NCBI RefSeq assembly: GCF_016925635.1
Contig: NZ_CP070490.1
Location: forward strand, 3,478,001 to 3,542,000
Source: Lysinibacillus fusiformis
GTDB lineage: Bacteria; Bacillota; Bacilli; Bacillales_A; Planococcaceae
Direction of reading: 5' to 3'
Length of the DNA: 64,000 nt
Below the pieces are notes generated by a model. That model saw only the letters and a list, made by a program, of their open reading frames with translations, did not search any database and was not told the DNA's origin. This document shows positions 55,188-64,000 of this stretch, in pieces (within the stretch, counting starts at the first letter, position 1; each line of letters begins with the position of its first letter). Position numbers and translations under genes: made by a program.

Positions 55188-56192
55188 ATATAATATTTAA
55201 AGTAGTTCAAGAAGGATTATTTGATCCTGTTGTCACAAAAGTACTTAAAAGCCACAAAGGTAAAAACGTTTGCATTTTTAAAAGTTAGGTACCATCTGAG
55301 GTCACCCATAATGGCATTACAAATAAAAACTATAGTATTAAATACGATTTATACCTACTCATTCTAATTTTGACTTTAGTATTAGTTAATGTTCAACTAT
55401 GAATACAAATTACAGTTCAAGGAAGAGTGATTATATGATATTTTCCCATACCTAATTATAAAATGAAGTTCTAGATATATTTGTAATTTCACAATTTGAT
55501 TTACAGTCACATCCCCATTTTAGATAACTCACATGATCAATGTATAATACTTTGATCATGTGAGTTACCCTGAGTTAAATTTGTACCATAAATAAAATCA
55601 TTTTCTTGAAAACCCTAAAGTACATTCTATTGATACATAATTGAACTAATAAACAAAATAATTAAGTGATGAGATTTTTTTATAAAAATTGTGAGAAGTA
55701 AAGAATTGCTTACTCAGGAACAGTGACAGACAATTATCAATTATCTCTTCATAAATTTGGGCAGCGAATGGATGTCTTGGTTGAAGACTTTCATATATAA
55801 TTTGCACATTGTTTCACAACTTAAAGTATGGTCTGTGGGTTGTTTTTGATTAAACTTTATTCTAAAGCTACAAAAGATGTACTAAATGGAAGAAATAAAA
55901 ACAGAACTCATTGCAGAGCGCATTGGCATCAATAAGCGTAGCGTATATAAAAATAATTAACTTGTTGCCCCATACAAAACACCTAAACCAATTAGTGCAA
56001 GAAAAGGGAATAGATTAACCTAAATAATCATCCTCCATAATTATTTAGTATGCTTTGTACATAATAAAAAAGGAGATTAATATGTGAAATGCTATGCTTT
56101 TTCTTTAAACATTAGCGCTCTAGAATTGTCATTAAACGTCACCTATAGCTTTTCTGTGTATTGGAGACTTGTATATCTTAACTTATGTTAAA
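55188..56192. other. non-coding, decaying right end of the island
   Basis: About 1 kb with no supported gene. Fragments of frames appear (VVQEGLFDPVVTKVLKSHKG at ~55212-55287; a 24-codon frame at ~55887 with a helix-turn-helix look, ELIAERIGINKRSVYK) and may be transposase or integrase debris. It also contains a perfect inverted repeat at 55526 and a ribosome-binding-site-led GTG frame of 35 codons at 56084 with no recognised content. Confidence 0.6.
55526..55566. repeat. perfect 15-bp inverted repeat
   Basis: Arms AACTCACATGATCAA and TTGATCATGTGAGTT with an 11-bp spacer containing TATAAT. No T-run follows, so it is not an ordinary terminator. It could be a residual element end, a recombination site or an operator. 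Confidence 0.7.
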
Positions 56193-56658
56193 TCACACAT
56201 TTATTAAAATACGCTTCGGCACACATGACAATATTGGCTCAGGACCTATACATCTACCGCCAGATGAAATGCATACAAGTGCTTCGTGGCTATCGTTTAC
56301 AGCACCAGATAAATGGACAGAGGAAGAGCTAACAGATGCTATGACTGGAGTAGCTTACGCGATGAATGCCTTCATTCCTTTGTTTATTCAGTGTGATAGT
56401 AGTGATGTAGCCGTAGTACCGCAGGTGAAGGCCACACATAATGAGCGGCCAACATTTTTTGTCTATGATAAGTATCCTGGTGGCATCGGCTTAAGTGAAA
56501 AGGTATATGAACTATGGGAAGAGCTAATCATGAAAACATATGAGCATGTTACAAATTGTGCTTGTGAATCGGGCTGTCCTTCCTGTATTGGGGCACAAGA
56601 ATCATTGCTTCAAACAAAAGGAAAGGTAGCTAAATTACTGCAACAATTAATGGCATAG
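56193..56658 (+). pseudogene. orphan 3' end of mrfA (yprA)
   Basis: The last ~150 codons of a second mrfA: DNIGSGPIHLPPDEMHTS, AYAMNAFIPLFIQCDSSDVAVV, YDKYPGGIGLSEKVYELW and the Cys cluster CACESGCPSC. Roughly three quarters of the residues equal those of the intact gene, so this is another allele and not a recent copy. It starts abruptly at the island edge and has its own terminator, lying directly ahead of mrfB. It is most likely the resident gene's original end. Confidence 0.9.
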
Positions 56659-56663
56659 TAAAC

Positions 56664-56704
56664 TGAGGGTGAGGAACGCCAATTTGTTCTTTCACCCTCT
56701 TGTT
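56664..56704 (+). terminator. terminator after orphan mrfA end
   Basis: GAGGGTGAGGAAC pairs with GTTCTTTCACCCTC, then TTGTTTG. Confidence 0.8.
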
Positions 56705-56816
56705 TGTATTCATGGTAAATCGATTTTCAACGAAGAATATTTTGAATGAGGTTAACAATCATGATACTCTTGCAAGAGAGAGGTCTTATACTATAAGCAG
56801 AAAATGAGTGAAATTC

Positions 56817-58067
56817 ATGTCTTACGAAAATAAAATATTACAAATGAAAAAAATGCTTGGAAAAAAAACAATGACTGCTAAACAAAAAGTTGAAACACCA
56901 GCATTCCAAAAACCTGCTCGCCCTAACTATACAGAGCAATGGAAACAGGCGGGACTAACGGTTGTTGAAAATGATTTTGGCATCGTATTTAAGCGTCAAG
57001 TAAGCTATCCGTTTAGTTATCAGCATGGACATTATCAACTACAATCATTCTTTGAAGCCCTGAAAAAATGGCAAGGCGCTGAGTTTGACCATCCTTATGC
57101 ACTCGATATGGAAGAGTCTGTATTGTTTTTTGATACGGAAACGACAGGCTTAAAGGGTGTCGGGACCCATATTTTTTTGCTTGGATTTTTAGAGGTAGCT
57201 GAGGAATCCTTCATCCTAACACAATATATTATGGCTGATCCTGCACATGAGGCAGCTTTCTTGTTTGAATCAAAACTTTGGCAAAAGTCAGCTACTGTAA
57301 TTACCTATAATGGGAAAAGCTTTGATTGGCCACAGCTTGAAACACGATGGACCCTACATCAAAAGACGTTACCTAAATTACGATCTCAGCGACAGATCGA
57401 TTTGTTGCATAGTTCCAAGCGTTTATGGAAAAATGATATGGAACGCTTAAAATTAAAATCTGTCGAGGAAGAAAAGCTTGGTTTTTCTCGTATAGGGGAT
57501 ATTCCAGGTCATCTCGCGCCTATTATTTATTTAGATGCCGTGAAAAGTGGCATACCAGATGCTCTTATGAAGGTTTTGCATCATAATGAGTGGGATTTAC
57601 TGACACTCATCACACTTTATAGTCATTCTACGCATTTATTGTTTGAACAGGACCAGGAAGAATCGGCAAAAACTTTTACGAATATTGGGAAATGGTATGG
57701 TGATTTAAAAGAAAGCACTCAAAGCGTGAAAGTTTTAGAAAAGGTGACAGCGAAATTTGATGCACTAGAAGCGGGCCATGCTCAATACTATTTAGCACTA
57801 CAGCACAAAAAGAGTAAACGTTATAGTGAGGCCATTGACTCATTTGTGGCGTCTCTCCATTTTGTTGAAGCAAGAACAAAGTTACATGCCCTTGAGCAGC
57901 TGGCCATACTTTATGAGCACCAAATGAAAGATTATGAGCAGGCCCTTTATTATACGCAAGAAGGCATACGTCTCATTCAAAATCATGAGCAATGGAGAGT
58001 AGAACAAAAACAAAAATGGGAAATTTCTTGGGAAAAGAGATTGCACAGACTAGGAAATAAGAAATAA
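56817..58067 (+). CDS. mrfB: MrfB (YprB) RNase H-like exonuclease
   Basis: A ~416-residue protein. The DEDD-type exonuclease core shows LFFDTETTGLKGVGTHIFLLG (first Asp-Glu), ITYNGKSFDWPQLETRW (second Asp) and the His/Asp block HHNEWDLLTLITLY. A TPR-like helical tail follows (VEARTKLHALEQLAILYEHQMKDYEQALYYTQEGI read in parts). It is the nuclease partner of MrfA in mitomycin repair. ATG 56817 preferred; a GTG nine bases upstream is also in frame. Confidence 0.92.
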   Translation: MSYENKILQMKKMLGKKTMTAKQKVETPAFQKPARPNYTEQWKQAGLTVVENDFGIVFKRQVSYPFSYQHGHYQLQSFFEALKKWQGAEFDHPYALDMEESVLFFDTETTGLKGVGTHIFLLGFLEVAEESFILTQYIMADPAHEAAFLFESKLWQKSATVITYNGKSFDWPQLETRWTLHQKTLPKLRSQRQIDLLHSSKRLWKNDMERLKLKSVEEEKLGFSRIGDIPGHLAPIIYLDAVKSGIPDALMKVLHHNEWDLLTLITLYSHSTHLLFEQDQEESAKTFTNIGKWYGDLKESTQSVKVLEKVTAKFDALEAGHAQYYLALQHKKSKRYSEAIDSFVASLHFVEARTKLHALEQLAILYEHQMKDYEQALYYTQEGIRLIQNHEQWRVEQKQKWEISWEKRLHRLGNKK

Positions 58068-58103
58068 TTTCCTGGGAAAGCGCGTGAAACGACAAGTTTA
58101 GCC

Positions 58104-58132
58104 TTACAATTAGTGTTTACAGACGATATAAT
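58104..58132 (+). promoter_or_regulatory. gpsB promoter
   Basis: TTACAA and TATAAT with a 17-bp spacer, 57 bp before the gpsB ATG. A second TATAAT at 58147 is also possible. Confidence 0.6.
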
Positions 58133-58188
58133 GTGATGAAGTATGCTATAATGTATTCGTGTATGTAGTGTGAGGAAGGGCGATGTGA

Positions 58189-58485
58189 ATGGACATTAAA
58201 TTAACGTCAAAAATGATCCTTGAAAAGGAATTTAAAAAGAACTTTAAAGGCTACAATGTAGAAGAAGTAGATTCTTTTCTTGATGAAATTATTCAAGACT
58301 ATGAAACGTTTGAAAAAATGGTGGCCCAACTACGTGAAGAAAATAGACAATTAAAAGAAGAAATTGAAAGTACACCTAAGAGACAGCCGGTTGCTTCAGC
58401 GGCAGCTGGTACAACGAATTTTGATATTTTAAAACGTCTTTCTAATTTAGAGAAACATGTATTTGGTAGCAAGTTATACGAATAA
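58189..58485 (+). CDS. gpsB: cell-cycle protein GpsB
   Basis: A 98-residue DivIVA-family protein. N-terminal lipid/PBP-binding domain with [31 protein letters not shown], coiled coil to about residue 65, linker, and the C-terminal trimer helix [19 protein letters not shown]. It shuttles penicillin-binding protein 1 between division site and side wall; ponA is in this window. In front of rnpB, as in Bacillus. Confidence 0.96.
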   Translation: MDIKLTSKMILEKEFKKNFKGYNVEEVDSFLDEIIQDYETFEKMVAQLREENRQLKEEIESTPKRQPVASAAAGTTNFDILKRLSNLEKHVFGSKLYE

Positions 58486-58500
58486 TTTTAGTCAATTATA

Positions 58501-58529
58501 TTGTATTTAACATAAAACTCTAGTATAAT
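58501..58529 (+). promoter_or_regulatory. rnpB promoter
   Basis: TTGTAT and TATAAT with a 17-bp spacer, placing the start near 58537 at the base of helix P1. Confidence 0.65.
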
Positions 58530-58536
58530 CTTTCGT

Positions 58537-58936
58537 ATCATCATGAAATTCTGGTAATCGCTGCGGCGCTAGACGTCGTAGAGGAAAGTCCATGCTCACA
58601 CGGTTCTGAGATGGTCGTAGTGTTCGTGCTTACTGAAAAAATAAGGTAAGGCAGCTGATAAGGCTGACGGCGGAAGGAAAACCTAAGTCCTTTGGATATG
58701 GTTGACACTTCCTGAAAGTGCCACAGTGACGAAGCTTGCTTGGAAACTTGCAAGGTGGAACGAGGTAAACCCCACGAGTGAGAAACCCAAATTATGGTAG
58801 GGGCACTCTCTAGAAGGAATTAAACGGATAGAGGGACAGAGTTTGCTCTGTAGATAGATGATTACCACCTGATCGTACGAGGCGCAAGCTGTTTGAGTAC
58901 TCAGGAACAAAACATGGCTTATGGAATTTTTTGATG
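58537..58936 (+). ncRNA. rnpB: RNase P RNA, type B
   Basis: Contains the universal blocks GTAATCGCTGC, GAGGAAAGTCCATGCTC, GTGCCACAGTGACGAAG, GTAAACCCC, GAGAAACCCAAAT, GTAGATAGATGATT and GGAACAAAACATGGCTTA in the correct order. P1 forms between the 5' CATCATGAAATTC and the 3' GGAATTTTTTGATG. Length near 400 nt fits Bacillus-type RNA. Catalytic subunit for 5' maturation of tRNA. Confidence 0.97.
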
Positions 58937-58957
58937 CTTATCTACGAAATAACAAGC

Positions 58958-58990
58958 GCTCTCCAATTCGGTGGAGAGCTTTTATTTTGA
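58958..58990 (+). terminator. terminator after rnpB
   Basis: GCTCTCC / GGAGAGC stem with eight-base loop followed by TTTTATTTTG. Confidence 0.82.
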
Positions 58991-59401
58991 GTTCATGAGG
59001 AAAAAGTAACCTTGTTAATCAAGTCTTGGTATGCGCTATACGTTTGAGAAGTATCGCTACCGCTTCTAAGTCACAACATCTGAAAACGGTTATCGCATTA
59101 ATGTGATGTATTGATCTTGATTGTTTTGTACTGTAAGCAAAATGCCTGGTACAAAAGGCGACCATCATTCGAACTGGAGAGATGATTGTACCCTGTTCAT
59201 CAAGAGAATGCCTCTGGCGATTGTCACAGATTTACGTGAGACGCTTTTTGAGCAAGTTCAAAAAATCTGGACGCATTGTTTATCTGCGCGAAAGCGAAGC
59301 GTCAGCGACAATTACGCCGAGCGTAATAGATTACATAACGATTGGCCTGACGTAAATGCCCTTCTGAGGGGGAGTATAGAGAGATAGGATGGAGCGGAAA
59401 C
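58991..59401. other. long leader before the GGDEF-EAL gene, with GC-rich repeat-like segment
   Basis: 411 bp without a supported gene. 59284-59345 is a GC-richer block (GCGCGAAAGCGAAGCGTCAGC) with a perfect hairpin ATTACGC-CGA-GCGTAAT. It looks like a dispersed intergenic repeat rather than a riboswitch; the conserved GCAAAnC-type core of c-di-GMP riboswitches was not found. Confidence 0.45.
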
Positions 59402-61147
59402 ATGAACGGAGTAAACAATTGGGAAAGTACGGATAAACTGAAATTAATAGCTAAATATCCGACTACCTTAATACTTAAAATCTTCGAAAATGTATCTGAA
59501 GGTATCATGATTACTGATGAATACAAAAAAATAGTAATGGTTAATCCTGCCTTTGAATTTGTGACAGGCTATACATGTGATGATGTGGTTGGCAAAACGC
59601 CAGCCGTTTTACAATCTGGTGTACATGAATTGCCGTTCTATTTAGAGATGTGGGAGCAGATACGACAAGAAGGCATTTGGCAAGGTGAGATATGGAATCG
59701 TCGTAAAACTGGAGACGTATATCCTGAATGGTTAACAATTGTTTGTGTAACCAACGATGAGGGTGAGGTTACAAATTACTGTGGTATTTTCACAGATTTG
59801 TCTGAAAGAAAAATAGTAGAAAATGAATTAGAAAAGCGTTTGCTCACGGATTCATTAACAGATGTATCCAATCGTTTTGCCTATATTGAAAGAATGGATA
59901 ATCTCTTAGAATCGACTTCTGCTATTTCTCATTCAGTGCAGCATGCGATCTATTTCTTAGATTTGGATCGATTTAAGCAAATTAATGATACATTAGGCCA
60001 TGCTGTTGGAGATTCAATTTTAATAGAAGTAGCAAATCGTCTAAAAAAATTACTGAAAAATAAAGACATTATTGCAAGATATGGCGGAGATGAATTCGTC
60101 ATTACATTAACCAATGTGAAAAATGTCAAAGAAGCTGCAAAATTCGCTGAACAAATTATTAGTAGTATCGAACAACCGATGATGATTAATGATCAGGAAG
60201 TTTTTATTTCTACAAGTATTGGTATTAGCGTTTTTCCAGTTGATAGTAAAAACACAGAAGAACTAATCAATTGTGCAGATAGAGCAATGACGTATTCAAA
60301 AAAGAATGAATTGAACGGCTATTCCTTTTATTTTGATGAACTGCAAACAGATGCACAACGAGTACTATTGCTAGATTCTGAGTTAAGAAGAGCAATAGAA
60401 AACCGTGAATTTGAGCTGTATTTTCAGCCAAAGGTTTCTATGGAAAATGAGCAAATTCAAGGTTTAGAAGCACTAGTCCGCTGGAATAGCGAGAGGCTAG
60501 GCTTTGTGTCGCCTGCGGAGTTTATCACTTATGCGGAGGATACAGGTCTAATCATTCCATTAAGTGAGCTCATTATCGAAAAAGCATGTGAGGCAGTGAT
60601 CCAAATGCAACAACATGGTTGGAAAACACCTGTCGCCATTAATATTTCGAGCATTCACTTTAAACAGCAGAATTTTTTGGAGTCAATCCAAACCATATTA
60701 GAGCGCTATAATATGCCAGCCAACAATTTTGAAATAGAAGTGACGGAGCGAACGGTGATGAACAGTGCCAACGAAACTGTCAGTAAATTGGTTCGTTTGA
60801 AACAATTAGGCTTTAAAATCTCAATCGATGATTTTGGGACAGGCTATTCGTCCTTAAGTTATTTAGTTCGCTTCCCATTAGATTGTTTAAAAATTGATCG
60901 AAGCTTTATTCAGCATATTGGATCACTCGATGAAAAACAGGCAGTTGTAGATGCGATTATTCAAATGTCCCATCGCCTAAAAATGAAAGTTGTTGCTGAA
61001 GGTGTAGAACAAGCACAACAAGTGGATATACTACGTAAAATGAACTGTGATATTATCCAAGGCTATTATTACAGCAAACCACTCCCGTTAAACGAACTAA
61101 TGGAGTTTATGGAGTATTGGGAAATTGAGCATCAAGGAAGGAAATAA
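59402..61147 (+). CDS. PAS-GGDEF-EAL cyclic di-GMP protein
   Basis: A 581-residue soluble protein. PAS domain (about 20-140: NVSEGIMITDEYKKIVMVNPAFEFVTGY) with a PAC tail, GGDEF domain (140-310; IARYGGDEFVITL) and EAL domain (330-575; LEALVRWNSERLG, NISSIHF, IDDFGTGYSSLSYL, LKIDRSFI, AEGVE). Both catalytic motifs look intact, so it may make or cleave c-di-GMP depending on the PAS signal. GGATGGAGCGG precedes the ATG. Confidence 0.93.
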   Translation: MNGVNNWESTDKLKLIAKYPTTLILKIFENVSEGIMITDEYKKIVMVNPAFEFVTGYTCDDVVGKTPAVLQSGVHELPFYLEMWEQIRQEGIWQGEIWNRRKTGDVYPEWLTIVCVTNDEGEVTNYCGIFTDLSERKIVENELEKRLLTDSLTDVSNRFAYIERMDNLLESTSAISHSVQHAIYFLDLDRFKQINDTLGHAVGDSILIEVANRLKKLLKNKDIIARYGGDEFVITLTNVKNVKEAAKFAEQIISSIEQPMMINDQEVFISTSIGISVFPVDSKNTEELINCADRAMTYSKKNELNGYSFYFDELQTDAQRVLLLDSELRRAIENREFELYFQPKVSMENEQIQGLEALVRWNSERLGFVSPAEFITYAEDTGLIIPLSELIIEKACEAVIQMQQHGWKTPVAINISSIHFKQQNFLESIQTILERYNMPANNFEIEVTERTVMNSANETVSKLVRLKQLGFKISIDDFGTGYSSLSYLVRFPLDCLKIDRSFIQHIGSLDEKQAVVDAIIQMSHRLKMKVVAEGVEQAQQVDILRKMNCDIIQGYYYSKPLPLNELMEFMEYWEIEHQGRK

Positions 61148-61150
61148 TCT

Positions 61151-62287
61151 ATGGCAAACTATCAATTAGTAGCTACGTCAGCAATGGGCTTAGAAGCTAT
61201 TGTGGCACAAGAAGTAAAAGCACTTGGCTATGAAACAACCGTTGACAATGGCAAAGTATATTTTGAAGGCGATGAAACGGCTATTGCACGTACCAATTTA
61301 TGGCTACGTGTAGCGGATCGTGTAAAGATTGTCGTTGGACAATTCCCTGCAAAATCATTTGAACAATTATTTGAAAGTGTGAAGGCACTCCCTTGGGAAA
61401 AATACCTACCAGTGGATGCTGCTTTTCCAGTTTCAGGAAAGTCCGTAAAATCGAAATTATTTAGTGTACCAGATTGCCAAGCCATTACTAAAAAAGCAAT
61501 CGTTGAGCGAATGAAACAGCATTACAAGCGACTTGGCTTTTTAGATGAATCTGGAGCAACTTACAAAATAGAGGTTTCAATTTTAAAAGATGTGGCGACA
61601 CTAACGATTGATACATCTGGTGCTGGCTTACATAAACGTGGCTATCGTCAGGTACAAGGTGAGGCACCCTTAAAAGAAACATTAGCAGCTGCACTTGTAC
61701 AAATTTCAAAATGGAATCCAAATCGTCCATTTGTTGACCCATTCTGTGGCTCTGGTACCATTGCATTGGAAGCGGCGATGTTTGGACAAAACATAGCACC
61801 AGGCTATAACCGTGAATTCATTTCTGAGGAATGGCCATGGATGAAAGCTGCAATCTGGGATAAGGTTCGTGATGAGGCGGAAAGTTTAGCGAACTATGAT
61901 CAGCCGTTAGAAATTATCGGTTCCGATATCGATCACCGCATGATCAGCATTGCGCAAGAAAACGCAGTGGAAGCAGGCTTTGGAGAGTTAATTACGTTTA
62001 AGCAAATGCAAGCACGTGATTTTACAACACAGTTAATGGATGGTGTCATGATTGGGAATCCACCATACGGAGAACGTATTGGTGATGTTGAAGTCGTGGA
62101 ACAGGTGATCCGCGACGTCGGAAAGGTTATGAAAAACTATCCAACTTGGTCTGTATATATGCTATCCTCCATGAAAAATTTTGAAGAATTATATGGACGC
62201 CAAGCGACGAAAAAACGTAAATTATTTAATGGTTTTATTGAAACAAATTATTATCAGTTCTGGGGTCAAAAGTCTAAAAGAGATTAA
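61151..62287 (+). CDS. ypsC: THUMP-domain class I RNA methyltransferase (RlmL/YpsC-like)
   Basis: A 378-residue enzyme. THUMP domain in the first ~160 residues, then a Rossmann methyltransferase with FVDPFCGSGTIALEAAMFG (motif I) and IGNPPYGERIG (NPPY catalytic motif for N-methylation of guanine in 23S rRNA). Position after rnpB matches Bacillus ypsC. Starts 3 bp after the preceding stop. Confidence 0.93.
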   Translation: MANYQLVATSAMGLEAIVAQEVKALGYETTVDNGKVYFEGDETAIARTNLWLRVADRVKIVVGQFPAKSFEQLFESVKALPWEKYLPVDAAFPVSGKSVKSKLFSVPDCQAITKKAIVERMKQHYKRLGFLDESGATYKIEVSILKDVATLTIDTSGAGLHKRGYRQVQGEAPLKETLAAALVQISKWNPNRPFVDPFCGSGTIALEAAMFGQNIAPGYNREFISEEWPWMKAAIWDKVRDEAESLANYDQPLEIIGSDIDHRMISIAQENAVEAGFGELITFKQMQARDFTTQLMDGVMIGNPPYGERIGDVEVVEQVIRDVGKVMKNYPTWSVYMLSSMKNFEELYGRQATKKRKLFNGFIETNYYQFWGQKSKRD

Positions 62288-62297
62288 CGAATAGTAA

Positions 62298-62331
62298 CGG
62301 AAGATAAGATTTTTTCTTATCTTCCGTTTCG
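62298..62331 (+). terminator. terminator after ypsC-like gene
   Basis: GGAAGATAAGA / TCTTATCTTCC stem, five-base T-rich loop, then GTTTCG. The short T-tail makes it moderate. Confidence 0.55.
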
Positions 62332-62372
62332 TCGCGTATAATAGCACCAGATCGTTAGAGGGGGAACATCAA

Positions 62373-64000
62373 TTGCGTAAATCTTTACCATTTGCATTAT
62401 CAAAGGACCGTTCATTTTTTGAATCATTAGGTGACTGGATGGGCGATGTCCTTTATGATGAATTACCTGAAAAGGGCTTTGAATGCCGTGATGAGCAAAT
62501 TTTTATGGCCTATCAAATAGAACAAGCACTAAAAGAAAAAAATGTTCTCTTCGCAGAGGCAGGAGTAGGAACTGGCAAAACGATCGCTTATTTGCTTCCA
62601 GCTATCTCTTATGCGCGTTACACAGGGAAACCAGCACTGATTGCTTGTGCAGATGAAACATTAATCGACCAACTTGTAAAAGAGGGGGGCGATATTTATA
62701 AACTTCAAAAAACATTAGGACTTGATATTGATGTTCGTCTAGCAAAATCGAGAGATCAATATTTGTGCTTAAAACGCTTTGAGGAAGCGGAGAAAGTGGA
62801 GTCGGATGAATGGATTGACGATATTGCCTTTTCTATCCCTGATGGTGTTTATGCTCAAGGTTCGATGATTGCTGTTCATCCATATGGGGAACGCAGTGAT
62901 TATCCGACTGTCAGTGATGAGGATTGGCAAAAGGTTAATTACAATTCGATTATGCAATGCTCGGTTTGTGATCTGCGTAATCGCTGTGGGCAAACATTGC
63001 ATCGTTCTCATTACCGAAAATCAACGGATCTTGTTATTTGTTCGCAAGATTTTTTAATGGAGCATTTGGCTACAAAGGAATCTCGTGAGCGTGAAGGTCA
63101 GCTTGCTTTACTGCCAGAAGTATCAATGATGGTGTTGGATGAAGGGCATTTACTGGAGTATGCTGCACAAAAAGCGATGACGTATAAAGTGCAGGCGACG
63201 ACCATTGTGCAATTATTGGAGCGCTTGATGGTAGATGGCGTACGTGAACGTACACTGTATGCGATGGAGAAATTACAGGATGATCATGAGCTATTTTTTG
63301 ATCAACTTCGTGATGATATCGTTGCTTCCAATGAAGATCGTAAACGTATAAACAAATCAAAAACACTGCTGGCTTATGGGAAGCAGTTAATAAATGATGT
63401 AGAAACATTGATGGAAGAATTCGTCTTTGAATCAGAAATGTACATGATCCCTGAATATGAGTTAAATATGGCAGAAGAATATTTAGAACAATATGAGGCT
63501 TCTTTACGTATTTTTATCGCACAAGGAGATGCAGTGGATTGGTTAGAGGAGACAGATGGTGAAGAAACACTCGTGATTATGCCTCGTTTAATCACAGAAG
63601 TTTTAGCAGAAAAGTTATTCTCTAAAAAGCTTCCAATCGTCTTTTCTTCAGCCACGCTATCGGTCAATAAAGACTTTTCTTACATTGCCTATAGTTTAGG
63701 AATTCGAGATTACCAATCATTTTCTGTGCCATCCCCATTCGATTATGAAGAGGTCATGAAAATCTATTTACATGAGCTTACGCAACGTGACAAAACAGCG
63801 CGTGTTCAGCAATTGCTACGTGATGGCGAACAAACATTGATTTTATTTAAGTCGAAGCAAGCCATGCTAAACTTCAAGGCAGAATTACCGCTAATGGAAC
63901 GTATGTATGTAGCATTCGAAGGAGATCGAGAGCTATCAGCCATTGTTCGAGATTTCCAGCAAGGAACAGTTAAAACATTATGCTCATATCATTTATGGGA
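62373..64000 (+). CDS. DinG/YpvA-like ATP-dependent helicase (3' end outside window)
   Basis: TTG start (MRKSLPFALSKDRSFFESLGDWMGD) with AGAGGGGG 8 bases upstream; the frame stays open to the window edge (about 543 codons). Motif I FAEAGVGTGKTIAYLLP, an Fe-S-type Cys cluster (MQCSVCDLRNRCG near residue 195-207, with an earlier and a later Cys), motif II as LDEGHLLEY, and SSATLSVNK. XPD/DinG family helicases unwind DNA in repair. Position matches B. subtilis ypvA. Confidence 0.9.
   Translation, partial: MRKSLPFALSKDRSFFESLGDWMGDVLYDELPEKGFECRDEQIFMAYQIEQALKEKNVLFAEAGVGTGKTIAYLLPAISYARYTGKPALIACADETLIDQLVKEGGDIYKLQKTLGLDIDVRLAKSRDQYLCLKRFEEAEKVESDEWIDDIAFSIPDGVYAQGSMIAVHPYGERSDYPTVSDEDWQKVNYNSIMQCSVCDLRNRCGQTLHRSHYRKSTDLVICSQDFLMEHLATKESREREGQLALLPEVSMMVLDEGHLLEYAAQKAMTYKVQATTIVQLLERLMVDGVRERTLYAMEKLQDDHELFFDQLRDDIVASNEDRKRINKSKTLLAYGKQLINDVETLMEEFVFESEMYMIPEYELNMAEEYLEQYEASLRIFIAQGDAVDWLEETDGEETLVIMPRLITEVLAEKLFSKKLPIVFSSATLSVNKDFSYIAYSLGIRDYQSFSVPSPFDYEEVMKIYLHELTQRDKTARVQQLLRDGEQTLILFKSKQAMLNFKAELPLMERMYVAFEGDRELSAIVRDFQQGTVKTLCSYHLW

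Larger units (their letters stand above)
37135..56192. other. AT-rich genomic island between mrfA and mrfB
   Basis: About 19 kb whose base composition is clearly more A+T-rich than the flanks, inserted at the junction of a normally contiguous gene pair. All recognisable genes are on the plus strand. The ends are marked by the two mrfA 3' copies. No integrase, transposase, relaxase or tRNA gene is recognisable, so transfer by homologous recombination through conserved flanks, or by a now-lost enzyme, is likeliest. Cargo: two-component systems, methyltransferases, chaperone/thioredoxin genes, TldDE, ABC exporters, a PLP lyase and thioredoxin reductase. Right-hand third is decaying. Confidence 0.8.

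Noticed and set aside
55887-55960. 24-codon frame with helix-turn-helix look as a transposase remnant
   Set aside because: Too short to assign to any family; no partner frame or terminal repeats around it.
56084-56191. 35-codon GTG frame with AAGGAG upstream at the island's right edge
   Set aside because: Sequence is not recognisable, crosses the recombination junction and follows a dead ATG-TGA; not enough support for a gene.
59121-59387. 88-codon frame upstream of the GGDEF-EAL gene
   Set aside because: No ribosome binding site, unnatural composition, and it runs through the repeat-like block.

Overview
The window looks like the chromosome of a low-GC Gram-positive of the Bacillaceae/Planococcaceae, most likely Lysinibacillus or a close relative. 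The evidence is a gene order typical of that group (ypmB-aspB-asnS-dnaD-nth-ypoC / ponA-recU / yppE-mrfA-mrfB-gpsB-rnpB-ypsC-like-dinG-like), a type B RNase P RNA, frequent TTG/GTG starts and strong AGGAGG ribosome binding sites. The genus is inferred from gene order and protein character only.

Layout. 1-8.4 kb: end of an amino-acid permease, a YqcI/YcgG protein, a 42-bp tandem repeat array, a divergent MarR/NAD(P)H oxidoreductase pair, an ABC exporter-response regulator-kinase operon and a PucR-type regulator. 8.6-17.5 kb: a purine/allantoin nitrogen operon (ankyrin protein, the three oxamate carbamoyltransferase subunits AllH-FdrA-AllG, an NCS1 permease, carbamate kinase, guanine deaminase, allantoate amidohydrolase), in which oxalurate-derived carbamoyl phosphate would be turned into ATP. 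17.6-24.9 kb: CynX-like and other MFS transporters, a LysR regulator, a CotA-like multicopper oxidase with a His-rich tail and a TPR-GGDEF protein. 25-37 kb: housekeeping genes, with a second repeat array between ypoC and ponA.

37.1-56.2 kb is the unusual part: a markedly AT-rich island lying between mrfA (yprA) and mrfB (yprB), which are normally adjacent. It is bounded by two diverged copies of the mrfA 3' end, one completing the intact mrfA and one a remnant in front of mrfB. The island carries an OmpR-type two-component system with a phospholipid-methyltransferase-like gene and a 58-aa peptide gene; a trigger-factor-like chaperone plus thioredoxin operon; an AgrA/AgrC-like quorum-type pair; and an operon of TldD, TldE, two ABC exporter subunits, a PLP C-S lyase and thioredoxin reductase. 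The two latter operons start from promoters that share a 38-bp element (28/38 identical) at exactly the same distance from the -10 box, so they are probably one regulon under the LytTR regulator. I read this as an undescribed peptide (bacteriocin or pheromone-like) production and export system; the product is an inference. The right end is decaying: a frameshifted YerC/TrpR gene, a second methyltransferase, a frameshifted second response regulator and about 1 kb of non-coding debris.

56.8-64 kb returns to the conserved backbone: mrfB, gpsB, rnpB, a PAS-GGDEF-EAL protein, a THUMP RNA methyltransferase and the start of a DinG-family helicase that runs off the window.
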